This document shows, in pieces, positions 1 to 8,844 of a DNA stretch of 15,318 bases; the first letter of the stretch is position 1, and each line of letters opens with the position of its first letter. Below the pieces are notes generated by a model. The model did no database searches. It was not told the DNA's origin and was given only the letters and a program-made list of their open reading frames with translations. Source of the DNA: a bacterium (GTDB lineage: Bacteria > UBA9089); assembly GCA_003485015.1 (NCBI GenBank), contig DNCN01000086.1:1-15318 (forward strand), in the 5' to 3' direction. The translations under genes were made by a program, and so were the position numbers.

Positions 1-29
1 TGGTTTATAATCGCCTTATTTTTTTTTAA

Positions 30-599
30 TCATTCGATTAAATCAACGACCTTCACATTATACCCCAAGAACTCCAGCCAACCATATTCTTCGGCTTTTC
101 TCTTTGAGATTACTAGATGAGGGAGATACTTAGGTTCATAGGGCTTTCTGATCAACTTAAGTCCACATTCATGGAGAAGCCTATCTCCTTTGATGCTATT
201 ACATCCTTTGCAAGCACAGACCTGATTCTCCCAAGAATTGATGGAAAGTGGTCTCTTATTAGGTGGAAGTGCATCCCACCGGCTCTGAGGTATGAGGTGA
301 TCTACAGTCAACTGATCCATAGAAAACCTTTTGCCGCAGAACATACACCTCATATCATCTCGATAGATGATGTTCAACCGGCTGTAGACCACCTTCTTCT
401 CGGGTATCTTGTGATAGTTGAAGAGGGTAATCACTCGGGGTAAGGCAAAAGATAGATACTGGGATCTTATCCACTTGCCTTGTTCTACCTTGATTGCTGC
501 AGCCTTGTTGAGTAACTGAAGGACAATGGCATCCCTGACTCGGCAGATGTCGATAGGAATCATCCCCGAATTGAGGGTCAATACTGGTAAATCTACCAT
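30..599 (-). CDS. HNH endonuclease family protein
   Basis: A 189-residue protein with a complete HNH/zinc-finger nuclease core. In order: an N-terminal segment of about 35 residues of the kind found in stand-alone HNH proteins (a leucine-rich stretch ending near Lys32), a central linker, then Cys85-x2-Cys88, the catalytic Asp100-His101 in TVDHLIPQSR, Asn125 in WENQV, and Cys130-x2-Cys133 followed by Asn134 and KGDR. The four cysteines should bind a structural zinc; Asp-His-Asn should bind the catalytic metal and attack DNA. The ATG at 599 follows a strong purine-rich ribosome site (GGAGAGAGGAG just upstream on the minus strand) and a good promoter. It is divergent from the prfB operon and has no restriction, phage or toxin partner in view, so its biological target is unknown. 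This broad family is common on bacterial chromosomes. I am sure of the fold, not of the role. Confidence 0.88.
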   Translation of the reverse strand: MVDLPVLTLNSGMIPIDICRVRDAIVLQLLNKAAAIKVEQGKWIRSQYLSFALPRVITLFNYHKIPEKKVVYSRLNIIYRDDMRCMFCGKRFSMDQLTVDHLIPQSRWDALPPNKRPLSINSWENQVCACKGCNSIKGDRLLHECGLKLIRKPYEPKYLPHLVISKRKAEEYGWLEFLGYNVKVVDLIE

Positions 600-631
600 C
601 TCCTCTCTCCTCTACCAACTTTCTCAAAAAG

Positions 632-661
632 ATAATAGCCTGGAGTTCCATTTCTTGTCAA
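632..661 (-). promoter_or_regulatory. Sigma-70-type promoter for the HNH gene
   Basis: On the minus strand a perfect -35 box TTGACA (656-661) is followed, after 18 nt, by TATTAT (632-637), a five-of-six match to the -10 consensus. Transcription would begin near 625, giving a leader of about 26 nt before the ATG at 599. Seen in sequence; activity is inferred. Confidence 0.7.
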
Positions 662-696
662 CTACTTTTTTATTCTCTTGAGGGGATAGAAATGAC

Positions 697-725
697 TTGA
701 CGTTAGTGATTCTATCTGTTAAACT
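697..725 (+). promoter_or_regulatory. Sigma-70-type promoter for the prfB operon
   Basis: TTGACG (697-702) and TAAACT (720-725) are separated by exactly 17 nt. Transcription would start near 732, about 67 nt before the GTG start of prfB. This is the only clear promoter I find ahead of the long plus-strand gene run. It lies back to back with the HNH promoter; the two -35 boxes are 35 nt apart. Confidence 0.68.
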
Positions 726-782
726 CTGTGGGGTCAGTGTCCAGTAGCTTTTGCTTTACTAACTATTTTACTAAGATTTCTC

Positions 783-801
783 AGGAGGTAATGGGAAGGT
801 G
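783..801 (+). promoter_or_regulatory. Ribosome binding site that fixes the GTG start of prfB
   Basis: AGGAGG at 783-788 stands 10 nt before GTG 799-801. The nearer ATG at 791 is in another frame, only 2 nt from the AGGAGG, and hits a stop after seven codons, so GTG 799 is the start. It opens the reading frame that runs into the recoding TGA at 868. Confidence 0.75.
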
Positions 802-1912
802 TGGGACGAATTGAGAATCCATTTAGAGGCATTAGCTGAAAGAATTAGCCATGTGAGAGGTTATCTTTGATGTAGTCTCGATAGAGGCCCAGATTCAAAA
901 CATGGAGAGAGAATGTAGCTCTCAGGACTTTTGGCAAAATCCTGAAGCAGCAAGTAGATACCTGAAAGAGATCTCAGATTTTAAGGCGAAGATAGAACCT
1001 ATAAAAGACCTCGAGGTCCAATTGGAGGAACTGAAGATACTTTTAGATCTATCAAAAGAGGAGAGTGATAATTCATTACTGGAAGAGATAAAGAGAGATG
1101 TAGAGAAACTTGAGAGAGAGGTAAAGGGGATTGAATTCAAAGCCCTGCTTTCAGGTAAGTACGATTCACGGAATGCCATTCTCTCTATCCATCCTGGTGC
1201 AGGTGGAACAGAATCTTGTGATTGGGCAAGTATGCTTCTTCGGATGTATACCCGTTGGGCCAAAGAGAGGAGATATCGAGTAGAAACCCTTGATCTCCTC
1301 CCTGGGGAGGAAGCAGGAATAAAGAGTGTGACTCTGCTCATCGAAGGTGAGTATGCCTATGGGTATCTTAAGTCTGAGATGGGGATCCACCGTTTGGTCA
1401 GAATCTCACCCTTTGATGCCTCTAAACGGCGACACACCTCCTTTGCCTCTGTTTGGATTATGCCCGAGATGGAGGAGGTGGGTGAGGTTGAGATTAGAGA
1501 GGAAGATCTCAGAATCGATACCTATCGAGCGAGTGGAGCAGGTGGTCAACATGTCAATGTGACCGATTCAGCAGTAAGGATTACTCATCTTCCCACAAAG
1601 ATAGTGGTTTCGTGCCAGAGCGAACGTTCTCAGCATAAGAACAAGGCCAATGCCTTAAAGGTTCTTCGTTCAAGGCTTTATGAGGATTACCAACGCAAGA
1701 AACAGAAGGAGATCGACCAAATAGGAGGTGAGAAGAAGGAGATTGCCTGGGGGAGTCAAATAAGGAGCTATATCTTCCATCCTTATACTCTTATTAAAGA
1801 CCACCGGACCAATCTTGAGATAGGTAATGGCAGAGAGGTCCTTGATGGTGGGATTGATCCTTTCATTGAGGTCTATTTAAGAAGTGTAGAGTCCAAGAGG
1901 ATAGAGTTGTGA
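799..1912 (+). CDS. prfB: Peptide chain release factor 2, expressed by programmed +1 frameshift
   Basis: RF2 recognises UGA and UAA stop codons on the ribosome and triggers release of the finished peptide. The coding sequence joins 799-867 and 869-1912: 23 codons from GTG 799 run into an in-frame TGA (868-870), and skipping one T continues into the long frame, giving 370 residues, close to the 365 of E. coli RF2. Residues 1-23 read as a typical RF2 N-terminus ending in RGYL. The stop-recognition tripeptide SPF is at 203-205 and the catalytic GGQ at 248-250, within a few residues of their E. coli positions. SPF rather than PxT makes this RF2, not RF1. A start at ATG 902 would remove 34 residues, so an automatic call there is truncated. 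The gene ends in TGA, which overlaps the purD start as GTGA. Confidence 0.95.
856..871 (+). promoter_or_regulatory. prfB +1 recoding site
   Basis: The codons AGA GGT TAT CTT TGA T match the known RF2 frameshift signal (AGG GGG TAT CTT TGA C in E. coli). GAGGT at 857-861 can pair with the anti-Shine-Dalgarno end of 16S rRNA three nucleotides before the CTT. The CTT at 865-867 is the slippery codon and TGA 868-870 the pause stop. When RF2 is scarce, tRNA-Leu slips one base to TTT and reading continues with GAT 869-871. This gives autoregulation by RF2 supply. Only the base after TGA differs (T instead of C). Confidence 0.93.
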
Positions 1913-3195
1913 AGGTGATGGTTGTTGGCTTTGGAGGAAGGGAACATACTCTCTGTTGGAAGCTATCCCAGAGCTCGAAGATTAAAAGACTTTATGCTGC
2001 ACCAGGTAATGCCGGGACAGAGGCTATTGCTCAGAATGTTGAGATAGAGCCTGCTTGGGCCTATATCCCTTCTTTGGGAGATTTTGCTGCAAGTGAAGGG
2101 ATCGACCTTACGGTAGTTGGGCCAGAAGCGCCCTTGGCCGAAGGGATAGTAGATCACTTTAACCAGAGAGGACTCCGGATATTTGGACCAGACAAAAAAG
2201 CAGCCCAGCTTGAATCGAGCAAGGTTTTTGCCAAGGAGTTTATGACAGTCCAGGGTATCCCCACCGCCCGATACAAAGTCTTTGACGGATATCAGGCGGC
2301 CCTTGGCTATCTTGAAGAGGTTGAGATGCCTGTTGTTATTAAAGCAGATGGTTTAGCCCAGGGCAAAGGGGTCTTTGTCTGCCAGGAAAAGGAGGAAGCA
2401 CGGGAGGCCTTAAAGAAGACCCTGGTCGAGAGATGTTTTGGTCAGGCTGGTTGTAGGGTTATCATTGAAGAATGCTTAATGGGTGAAGAAGCTTCTTTTC
2501 TGGCCTTTACTGATGGTAAGACCTTTATCTCAATGGCCTCATCCCAGGATCACAAAAGGGTCTATGATGGGGATAGAGGTCCTAATACTGGAGGTATGGG
2601 TGCCTATTCACCTGCACCGATAGTTACCCAAGAGATTCAAGATAGGATTGAAGAAGAGATCCTTGGGCCAACTATCGAGGGTCTTTCGACAAGAGATTGT
2701 AGATTTACAGGGGTAATATATCTGGGGCTGATGATCACCGAAGATGGACCCAAGCTCCTGGAGTATAATGTCCGTTTTGGCGATCCCGAAACCCAGGTCA
2801 TCCTTCCCCGATTAAAGACAGACCTTCTTCTGGTATTGGAGGCATGCCTTGAGGGGAGACTATCCGAGATCGATTTAGAGTGGGACAAACGGGCAACGAT
2901 CTGTGTAGTCCTTGCCTCCGGTGGTTATCCTGGAGACTACGAGAAGGGGAAAGAGGTCTGGGGTCTGGATAAGGTGGCCCAGAGTAAGGATGTGATCGTC
3001 TTTCATGCCGGTACCATCCAAAGAGATGACCAGATCTTGACCAACGGTGGTCGGGTATTAGGGATTACCGCCTATGGCCATAGACTTGGGGAAGCGGCCA
3101 TTCGGGCCTATGAGGCTATAGAAAAGATAAATTTTGAAGGATGCCATTTTAGGAAGGATATAGGGTACAAGGCCTTAAATAGAGGGGTAAGATGA
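1909..3195 (+). CDS. purD: Phosphoribosylamine-glycine ligase (GAR synthetase)
   Basis: PurD joins 5-phosphoribosylamine and glycine using ATP, the second step of purine synthesis in the cytoplasm. The 428 residues are full length for a monofunctional bacterial PurD. Seen: N-terminal dinucleotide-like fold GFGGREH (7-13), GPEAPL (71-76), the ATP-grasp segment with [13 protein letters not shown] (143-155), [11 protein letters not shown] (225-235) and the family signature RFGDPETQ (289-296). The GTG start at 1909 overlaps the prfB stop as GTGA, has AGAGG 8 nt upstream, and gives the expected MKVxVVG start; the ATG at 1918 would cut into the first strand. The overlap implies translational coupling to prfB. 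No other purine gene is present, so the linkage is positional only. Confidence 0.96.
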   Translation: MKVMVVGFGGREHTLCWKLSQSSKIKRLYAAPGNAGTEAIAQNVEIEPAWAYIPSLGDFAASEGIDLTVVGPEAPLAEGIVDHFNQRGLRIFGPDKKAAQLESSKVFAKEFMTVQGIPTARYKVFDGYQAALGYLEEVEMPVVIKADGLAQGKGVFVCQEKEEAREALKKTLVERCFGQAGCRVIIEECLMGEEASFLAFTDGKTFISMASSQDHKRVYDGDRGPNTGGMGAYSPAPIVTQEIQDRIEEEILGPTIEGLSTRDCRFTGVIYLGLMITEDGPKLLEYNVRFGDPETQVILPRLKTDLLLVLEACLEGRLSEIDLEWDKRATICVVLASGGYPGDYEKGKEVWGLDKVAQSKDVIVFHAGTIQRDDQILTNGGRVLGITAYGHRLGEAAIRAYEAIEKINFEGCHFRKDIGYKALNRGVR

Positions 3196-3536
3196 ATGAT
3201 TGTTTATTCTGCAAGATTGTCGAGAAGGAGATCCCTGCTAAAATAGTCTATGAAGATGAGAGAGTGGTTGCCTTTCGGGATATCAATCCCCAGGCACCGA
3301 CCCACATCTTGATCATTCCCCGTAAGCATATTCCCACGACTATGGATATAGGGGAGGTAGATAAAGAGCTCGTTGGTCAAATGCACCTAATAGCAGCTGG
3401 ATTAGCTCGGGAGGAAGGATTAGAAGATAGAGGATTTAGACTTGTATTGAATTGTAATAAGGATGCGGGTCAGGAGGTCTTCCATCTCCATCTCCATCTT
3501 CTGGGGGGTCGTAGATTCAGCTGGCCACCCGGATGA
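3192..3536 (+). CDS. HIT-family nucleotide hydrolase (HinT-like)
   Basis: A 114-residue histidine-triad protein of the HINT branch, which hydrolyses adenosine phosphoramidates and aminoacyl-adenylates. The triad is H98-L-H100-L-H102-LL, with H100 the expected nucleophile. The N-terminal CLFCKI (Cys4, Cys7) with His47 is the metal-binding arrangement seen in many bacterial HINT proteins. The C-terminal WPPG is typical of the family, so the protein looks complete. ATG 3192 overlaps the purD stop as ATGA and is preceded by AGGGG, so it is probably coupled. Its substrate cannot be read from sequence; its place between purine and translation genes fits a general nucleotide clean-up role. Confidence 0.93.
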   Translation: MNDCLFCKIVEKEIPAKIVYEDERVVAFRDINPQAPTHILIIPRKHIPTTMDIGEVDKELVGQMHLIAAGLAREEGLEDRGFRLVLNCNKDAGQEVFHLHLHLLGGRRFSWPPG

Positions 3537-3627
3537 TGGCATATCAATAGAAACCAAAAATCGACCAGTTCTATCTACCATTCACCATGAATAAAACATG
3601 AATAAAGAGAAGGGGGGTGAAGAGAGG

Positions 3628-3825
3628 ATGGCTGAGGTGAGAGTGGGATCTACAGAGTCTTTTGATAGTGCCCTCCGGAGATTCAAGCGTGCTTGTGAGC
3701 GTGCTGGTATTCTCAGGGAAGTAAAACGACGAAAGCATTATGAAAAGCCTAGCGTCAAAAGGAAGCGGAAAGAGATCGCCGCTAAAAAGAGACAAAAAAG
3801 AACAAGCTTAGAGGGTAGAAGATAG
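3628..3825 (+). CDS. rpsU: Small ribosomal subunit protein bS21
   Basis: A 65-residue basic protein that aligns without gaps with the start of E. coli S21: the FDxALRRFKR block at 12-21 is followed by CERAGIL and [11 protein letters not shown], then a lysine/arginine-rich tail. bS21 sits on the 30S platform near the anti-Shine-Dalgarno end and helps initiation. An in-frame ATG at 3598 would add ten residues, but ATG 3628 has the better ribosome site (AGGGGGGTGA at 3611-3620, 7 nt away) and gives exact N-terminal agreement with the family. The 91-nt gap before it is one of the larger ones in the run and could hold an internal promoter, though none is convincing. The gene ends directly against metK (TAG then ATG). 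Confidence 0.95.
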   Translation: MAEVRVGSTESFDSALRRFKRACERAGILREVKRRKHYEKPSVKRKRKEIAAKKRQKRTSLEGRR

Positions 3826-4959
3826 ATGAAAAGGGATTATCTGTTTACTTCTGAGTCAGTAACCGAGGGGCATCCAGATAAGGTTGCTGATCAAATCTCA
3901 GATGCCATTCTGGATACCATCATAGAGAAGGATCCAAAGGCTCGGGTGGCCTGTGAAACCTTGGTCACGACTGGAATGGCCATAGTGGCAGGTGAGATTA
4001 CCACAGACTGCTATGTCTCCATCCCAGATATAGTTCGACAGACAATCAAGGAGATCGGCTACACCGATGCCCGATACGGCTTTGACTATGAAACTTGTGC
4101 TGTATTGACCAGTATTGATGAACAATCACCTGATATTGCTCAAGGAGTAGATACAGGTGGGGCAGGGGATCAGGGAATGATGTTTGGTTATGCCACCGAT
4201 GAGACTAAGGAGCTGATGCCCACACCTATCCTCCTCGCCCATAAACTGGCTAGGCGCTTAGCCTATACTAGAAAAGAGGGTATTCTTCCCTATCTTCGGC
4301 CCGATGGTAAGACTCAGGTGACCGTTGAGTACATCGATGGGGTGCCATGTCGGATTGACAGTGTGATTATTGCTGCTCAACACCATCCGGATGTAGACGA
4401 AGATGTTGTTCGGGAAGAGATCATCGAAGAGGTTATAAAACATATTCTTCCTGAAGAACTTGTAGACTCAAACATAAAGTATCACATTAATGCGACAGGC
4501 CGGTTTGTTGTCGGAGGTCCCCAGGCCGATACCGGGCTTACAGGTCGGAAGATCATCGTTGACAGTTATGGAGGGGTAGGGGCCCACGGTGGTGGGTGTT
4601 TCTCAGGTAAGGATCCCTCCAAGGTGGACCGTTCAGGTTCGTATATGGCTAGACACATCGCCAAGAATATCGTCGCTGCAGGGCTAGCTAAAAGATGTGA
4701 AGTCCAGATTGCCTATTGTATCGGTGTATGCGAACCCGTCTCCCTGATGATCAATACCCATGGAACAAGTAGTGTAAGTGAGCAGGAGTTGATAAAACTT
4801 GTCAGGGAACGTTTTGACCTTACCCCCCGGGGGATCATTCAATACCTTGATCTATTGCGGCCAATCTACAAAGCCACAGCCTGTTATGGCCACTTTGGCC
4901 GTGAAGAGGAAGGTTTTACCTGGGAGAAGACTGATAAAGCCAAAGAATTGCTCAAATAA
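3826..4959 (+). CDS. metK: S-adenosylmethionine synthetase
   Basis: MetK makes S-adenosylmethionine from methionine and ATP, releasing phosphate and diphosphate; the enzyme is usually a cytosolic tetramer. The 377 residues are full length (E. coli has 384). Seen: the ATP-binding GHPDK (15-19), the signature [12 protein letters not shown] (112-123), and the second signature [19 protein letters not shown] (255-273), in which Cys258 is one of the residues the family allows. ATG 3826 follows the rpsU stop with no gap; GAGGG at 3811-3815 inside rpsU is the likely ribosome site. ahcY follows after an 83-nt gap, so SAM synthesis and SAH removal are next to each other. No SAM riboswitch precedes it, because its upstream sequence is rpsU coding sequence. 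Confidence 0.97.
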   Translation: MKRDYLFTSESVTEGHPDKVADQISDAILDTIIEKDPKARVACETLVTTGMAIVAGEITTDCYVSIPDIVRQTIKEIGYTDARYGFDYETCAVLTSIDEQSPDIAQGVDTGGAGDQGMMFGYATDETKELMPTPILLAHKLARRLAYTRKEGILPYLRPDGKTQVTVEYIDGVPCRIDSVIIAAQHHPDVDEDVVREEIIEEVIKHILPEELVDSNIKYHINATGRFVVGGPQADTGLTGRKIIVDSYGGVGAHGGGCFSGKDPSKVDRSGSYMARHIAKNIVAAGLAKRCEVQIAYCIGVCEPVSLMINTHGTSSVSEQELIKLVRERFDLTPRGIIQYLDLLRPIYKATACYGHFGREEEGFTWEKTDKAKELLK

Positions 4960-5009
4960 AAAATAGTTACTGGCAGCCAGGGACTGATGAATTAATGACC
5001 GGTTGCTAG

Positions 5010-6299
<1,290 letters not shown>

Positions 6300-6324
6300 A
6301 AGAAGAGGGAGAATAATATAAAAG

Positions 6325-6765
6325 ATGGTGGGGATTGTGGTCATAGGCCATGGAGGGTTGGCACTGGCGTTAGTCGAAACTGCCATTCAAATTGTTGGTG
6401 AAATAGAGGCTATTAAGGGGATCGATTTTCTCCCACACGAAGGGAAAGAGAAGCTCCTAGGGAAGATCATTGAGGCCATTAAAGAAGTAGATAAGGGCCA
6501 GGGTGCTATTCTCCTTACGGATCTCTTTGGGGGATGTTGTTGTAATGTATCTGCATCATTGAGCACTCGGTATCCAGTTAAGGTTATTAGTGGGGTAAAC
6601 CTATCTATGCTCTTAGAGGTTATCTTCCATCGGGAAAGTCCCCTTGAAGAATTGGAGAGCCTGGCCGTGAAAGGAGGAATGAGAGGCATCGTCGATGTCT
6701 GCAAAGGGTTAGATAGGTTATCCAAAAAAAGGAGAGAGAGTGAACCCCCTTTTGGTCCGCATTGA
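6325..6765 (+). CDS. PTS mannose-family EIIA component
   Basis: A 146-residue IIA domain of the mannose/sorbose PTS family, which takes phosphate from HPr onto a histidine and passes it to IIB in the cytoplasm. Seen: a first strand ending at His9 in GHGG (the expected phosphorylation site, His10 in E. coli ManX), then AILLTDLFGG with the conserved active-site Asp66. The loop after GG normally reads (S/T)P-x-N, but here residues 71-73 are Cys-Cys-Cys followed by Asn74. GVNLSMLLEV (90-99) is the usual strand and helix. GAGGGAG lies 13 nt before ATG 6325. The C-terminal 26 nt overlap the IIB gene across an A7 tract. The family is certain; whether the altered loop leaves normal phosphotransfer is open. 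Confidence 0.9.
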   Translation: MVGIVVIGHGGLALALVETAIQIVGEIEAIKGIDFLPHEGKEKLLGKIIEAIKEVDKGQGAILLTDLFGGCCCNVSASLSTRYPVKVISGVNLSMLLEVIFHRESPLEELESLAVKGGMRGIVDVCKGLDRLSKKRRESEPPFGPH

Positions 6766-7252
6766 TGACAGGCTGATCCACGGACAAGTGATTGTTGGTT
6801 GGGCAAGATCCCTTGGTGTTAACTGTATTGTAGTGGCCAATGACGAGTTCTCCCATGATGAATTTCAAAAAGAGTTAGTGGCTATGGCTTGTCCACCAAA
6901 TATGGAGATCCTAATCCTCGGAGTCGAAGAGGCTATTTCTAAATTCAAGGGAGGAGAATTTGAGGATAAGAGAACGATCCTCCTCCTCGATACCCCCAAG
7001 GATGCCCTCAGATTGATCAAAGAGGGAGTAAAGATATCGGAGATAAATGTAGGCGGGATGAGGTCTGCTAATGATCGGATCAAGATTCTACCTTGGGTCT
7101 TTCTTAACGAGGAAGAGATAAGTATCTTCCGCCAGATCAGATACCTAGGTGTTAAGCTTGAAGCTAGGGCTGTACCCACAGACCCCAAGGTTGACTTACT
7201 AGATCTGATTGAAAAGGCAGTTACTTCACATTTTAAGAATGTGAAAAGCTAA
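6740..7252 (+). CDS. PTS mannose-family EIIB component
   Basis: A 170-residue IIB domain. The motif RIDDRLIHGQV (7-17) carries the phosphorylated His14, which receives phosphate from IIA and gives it to the incoming sugar. NVGGMR near residue 109 is a further family element. Length is usual for a stand-alone IIB; in E. coli the same domain is fused to IIA as ManX. GTG 6740 has AAAGGAG 5 nt upstream, inside the end of the IIA gene, so translation is probably coupled. The sugar specificity cannot be inferred: this family serves mannose, fructose, sorbose and amino sugars. Confidence 0.92.
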   Translation: MNPLLVRIDDRLIHGQVIVGWARSLGVNCIVVANDEFSHDEFQKELVAMACPPNMEILILGVEEAISKFKGGEFEDKRTILLLDTPKDALRLIKEGVKISEINVGGMRSANDRIKILPWVFLNEEEISIFRQIRYLGVKLEARAVPTDPKVDLLDLIEKAVTSHFKNVKS

Positions 7253-7284
7253 AGTTCCAAATCTTTCACCAAGCAGCTAAAGAA

Positions 7285-7935
7285 ATGATGTTATCTAAGA
7301 TTCTTCTTGCTTCTTTGATAGGTGGTCTTTTTAGCCTCGATGAACGGGCTGTTGCCCAGACGATGATCTCAAGGCCTATAGTTGTCTCGCCATTAATAGG
7401 CTTTATTTTGGGTCTTGTCTCGGGTAATCCGGCGGCTGGGCTGGCTGATGGTCTGTTTATAGGAGTGATCCTTGAGTTGATCTGGATCAAGGTGATACCC
7501 ATAGGTGCTCATGTTCCACCAAATGTATGTCTCTCCTCTACCTTAGGGGTTGGTCTTAGTCAGATGATTCAAGGAGAGAGAATAACCGTCTTAATGATCT
7601 CATTAATCTTGGCCGTCTTATCCGGTCTGGTCTTAAGAGAGATTGAGATTAAGAATAGAGAGCTCAATGATCTCTTGGCTAATCGCATCCTTCGGAGCGT
7701 TGAAGAGGGAAGGCTTACTCAGGTTGGAATGCTGAACCTCCTTTCGATCGGGATCACTCTTTTAACGGGGGTTCTCATCTTGATGGTTGGACTCTATGTC
7801 GGTGTAAACCTTGCTCAAATAGTCATAGATAGTCTTCCGATGAAGATTCAGAGGGGTTTTGGGGTGAGCTTCTATCTGCTCCCCTTAGTTGCTATAGCAG
7901 CAGCCTTAGAGGCCTTCTTTCGCTTTAAGGTCTAG
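7285..7935 (+). CDS. PTS mannose-family EIIC membrane component
   Basis: A 216-residue hydrophobic protein of the EII-Sor family, which with IID forms the sugar channel in the inner membrane. Predicted membrane segments lie near 4-18, 31-47, 55-74, 100-118, 151-173 and 195-212. ISRPIVVSPLIGFILG (28-43) and the stretch around GAHVPPN (74-80) match the conserved N-terminal half of ManY-type proteins. It is about 50 residues shorter than E. coli ManY, missing the last segments; I recall similar short forms in deltaproteobacterial operons. A stop at 7279 forces the start to ATG 7285 or 7288. No good ribosome site is visible, so its initiation may depend on IIB translation ending 32 nt earlier. 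Confidence 0.87.
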   Translation: MMLSKILLASLIGGLFSLDERAVAQTMISRPIVVSPLIGFILGLVSGNPAAGLADGLFIGVILELIWIKVIPIGAHVPPNVCLSSTLGVGLSQMIQGERITVLMISLILAVLSGLVLREIEIKNRELNDLLANRILRSVEEGRLTQVGMLNLLSIGITLLTGVLILMVGLYVGVNLAQIVIDSLPMKIQRGFGVSFYLLPLVAIAAALEAFFRFKV

Positions 7936-7987
7936 CCCTTCTCTCTTTGTTTAGGTTTTGTTTTAGCAGTAGGTTTCATGCTGATAA

Positions 7988-8791
7988 GTGGTGACTGATT
8001 ATCCTCTAATTTCCGATTTCCGGTCATTGATTACCAAGTGGGACCTCTTTAGGGTATTTCTGCGTGCCTTCTTCATCCAGAGTGTTTGGAACTTTGAACG
8101 GATGCAGAATGTAGGTTTTCTATATGCCCTTATCCCGGCTCTAAAGAAGCTCTATCCCGATAGGAAAGAATGTCAAAAGTCTTTCCTTCGCCATTTAGAA
8201 TTCTTCAATACCCAGCCCTATATGGCCAGTTTTATTATTGGTCTTACAATAGCCAAAGAAGAGGAGAATGTTAGAGAGAAAGGGGTATTGATCCAACAGA
8301 TATCGACCTTGAAGAAGAGTATGTTTGGCCCCTTAGCCGTCTTAGGAGATTCATTCTTTTGGGCAGGCATAAGACCGTTCTTCAGCCTTCTAGGAAGTAT
8401 CTTGGCTTTATCTATGGATATTTGGGGACCAATAATATTTCTCTTACTTTATAATCTAGTCCACCTTTCAACAAGGTTTTTGGCTATACTCATGGGTTAC
8501 CGGTTTAAGGAAGGGGTTGTAGGAGAGATAAAGAAACTTCCGCTTCAGAGATTGACCAGGGATATAAATGTAGCAGGGATGGTGATCTCTGGTTTAGGTT
8601 TGGGGATATTGTTCAAATTATGGCCATTGGAGTTCTTCCCCCATTTCTGGACTTACTTAGCACAGGTCTTTGGGTGTACAATAATAGTCGGTCTCTTCTC
8701 TTTAATCATTCGGAGGGGGATTAGTGCTCCTCTCCTTTTTTTGATCCTTGTCTCCCTAAGTCTTATCATAGCCCCTTTCTTTGGTAGTTAA
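7988..8791 (+). CDS. PTS mannose-family EIID membrane component
   Basis: A 267-residue protein of the EIID-AGA family, partner of IIC in the membrane channel. Conserved blocks: FFIQSVWNFERMQNVGFLYA (28-47), FFNTQPYMASFIIG (72-85), FGPLAVLGDSFFWAGIRP (113-130), then membrane segments near 131-159, 195-210, 222-240 and 247-264. The family core begins near residue 18. The first 16 or so residues are read through a heptanucleotide repeat tract and are atypical. Start is GTG 7988 or the adjacent GTG 7991; the ribosome site is weak (TAGGT near 7970), and a TTG at 8027 has none better. The core assignment is firm; the exact N-terminus is not. Confidence 0.88.
   Translation: MVTDYPLISDFRSLITKWDLFRVFLRAFFIQSVWNFERMQNVGFLYALIPALKKLYPDRKECQKSFLRHLEFFNTQPYMASFIIGLTIAKEEENVREKGVLIQQISTLKKSMFGPLAVLGDSFFWAGIRPFFSLLGSILALSMDIWGPIIFLLLYNLVHLSTRFLAILMGYRFKEGVVGEIKKLPLQRLTRDINVAGMVISGLGLGILFKLWPLEFFPHFWTYLAQVFGCTIIVGLFSLIIRRGISAPLLFLILVSLSLIIAPFFGS
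8009..8022 (+). repeat. Tandem heptanucleotide ATTTCCG x2 at the start of the IID gene
   Basis: ATTTCCG occurs twice head to tail (8009-8015, 8016-8022). It is flanked by an imperfect direct repeat, ACTGATTATC (7994-8003) and ATTGATTACC (8025-8034), matching at eight of ten bases. The whole tract is read as the atypical N-terminus of IID. On the other strand the unit is CGGAAAT, one base from the CCGAAAT unit in coaE. Confidence 0.7.
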
Positions 8792-8844
8792 CCAACGGGC
8801 GAGCCCTTTGGTCATTGACCGTAAGATGTCAAATAAGGCTTAAG

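Noticed and set aside
18..29. T-run at the left edge as a terminator of an upstream plus-strand gene
   Set aside because: Only about 18 bases precede it, no stem can be seen in them, and the upstream gene is outside the window.
117..443. Plus-strand open frame of 108 codons opposite the HNH gene
   Set aside because: It is antisense to a clear HNH protein, shows no domain, and has no ribosome site; a shadow frame.
902..1912. prfB starting at ATG 902
   Set aside because: It lacks the RF2 N-terminus, which is present upstream in two frames joined by the canonical recoding site.
3598..3627. Earlier rpsU start at ATG 3598
   Set aside because: The added ten residues do not align with S21, and the ribosome site AGGGGGGTGA lies inside them, placed for ATG 3628.
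3537..3627. Internal promoter for rpsU-metK
   Set aside because: TCGACC at 3561 has no acceptable -10 box at 16-19 nt; a nine-base repeat (ATGAATAAA, twice) is present but explains nothing. Only a transcription start map could decide.
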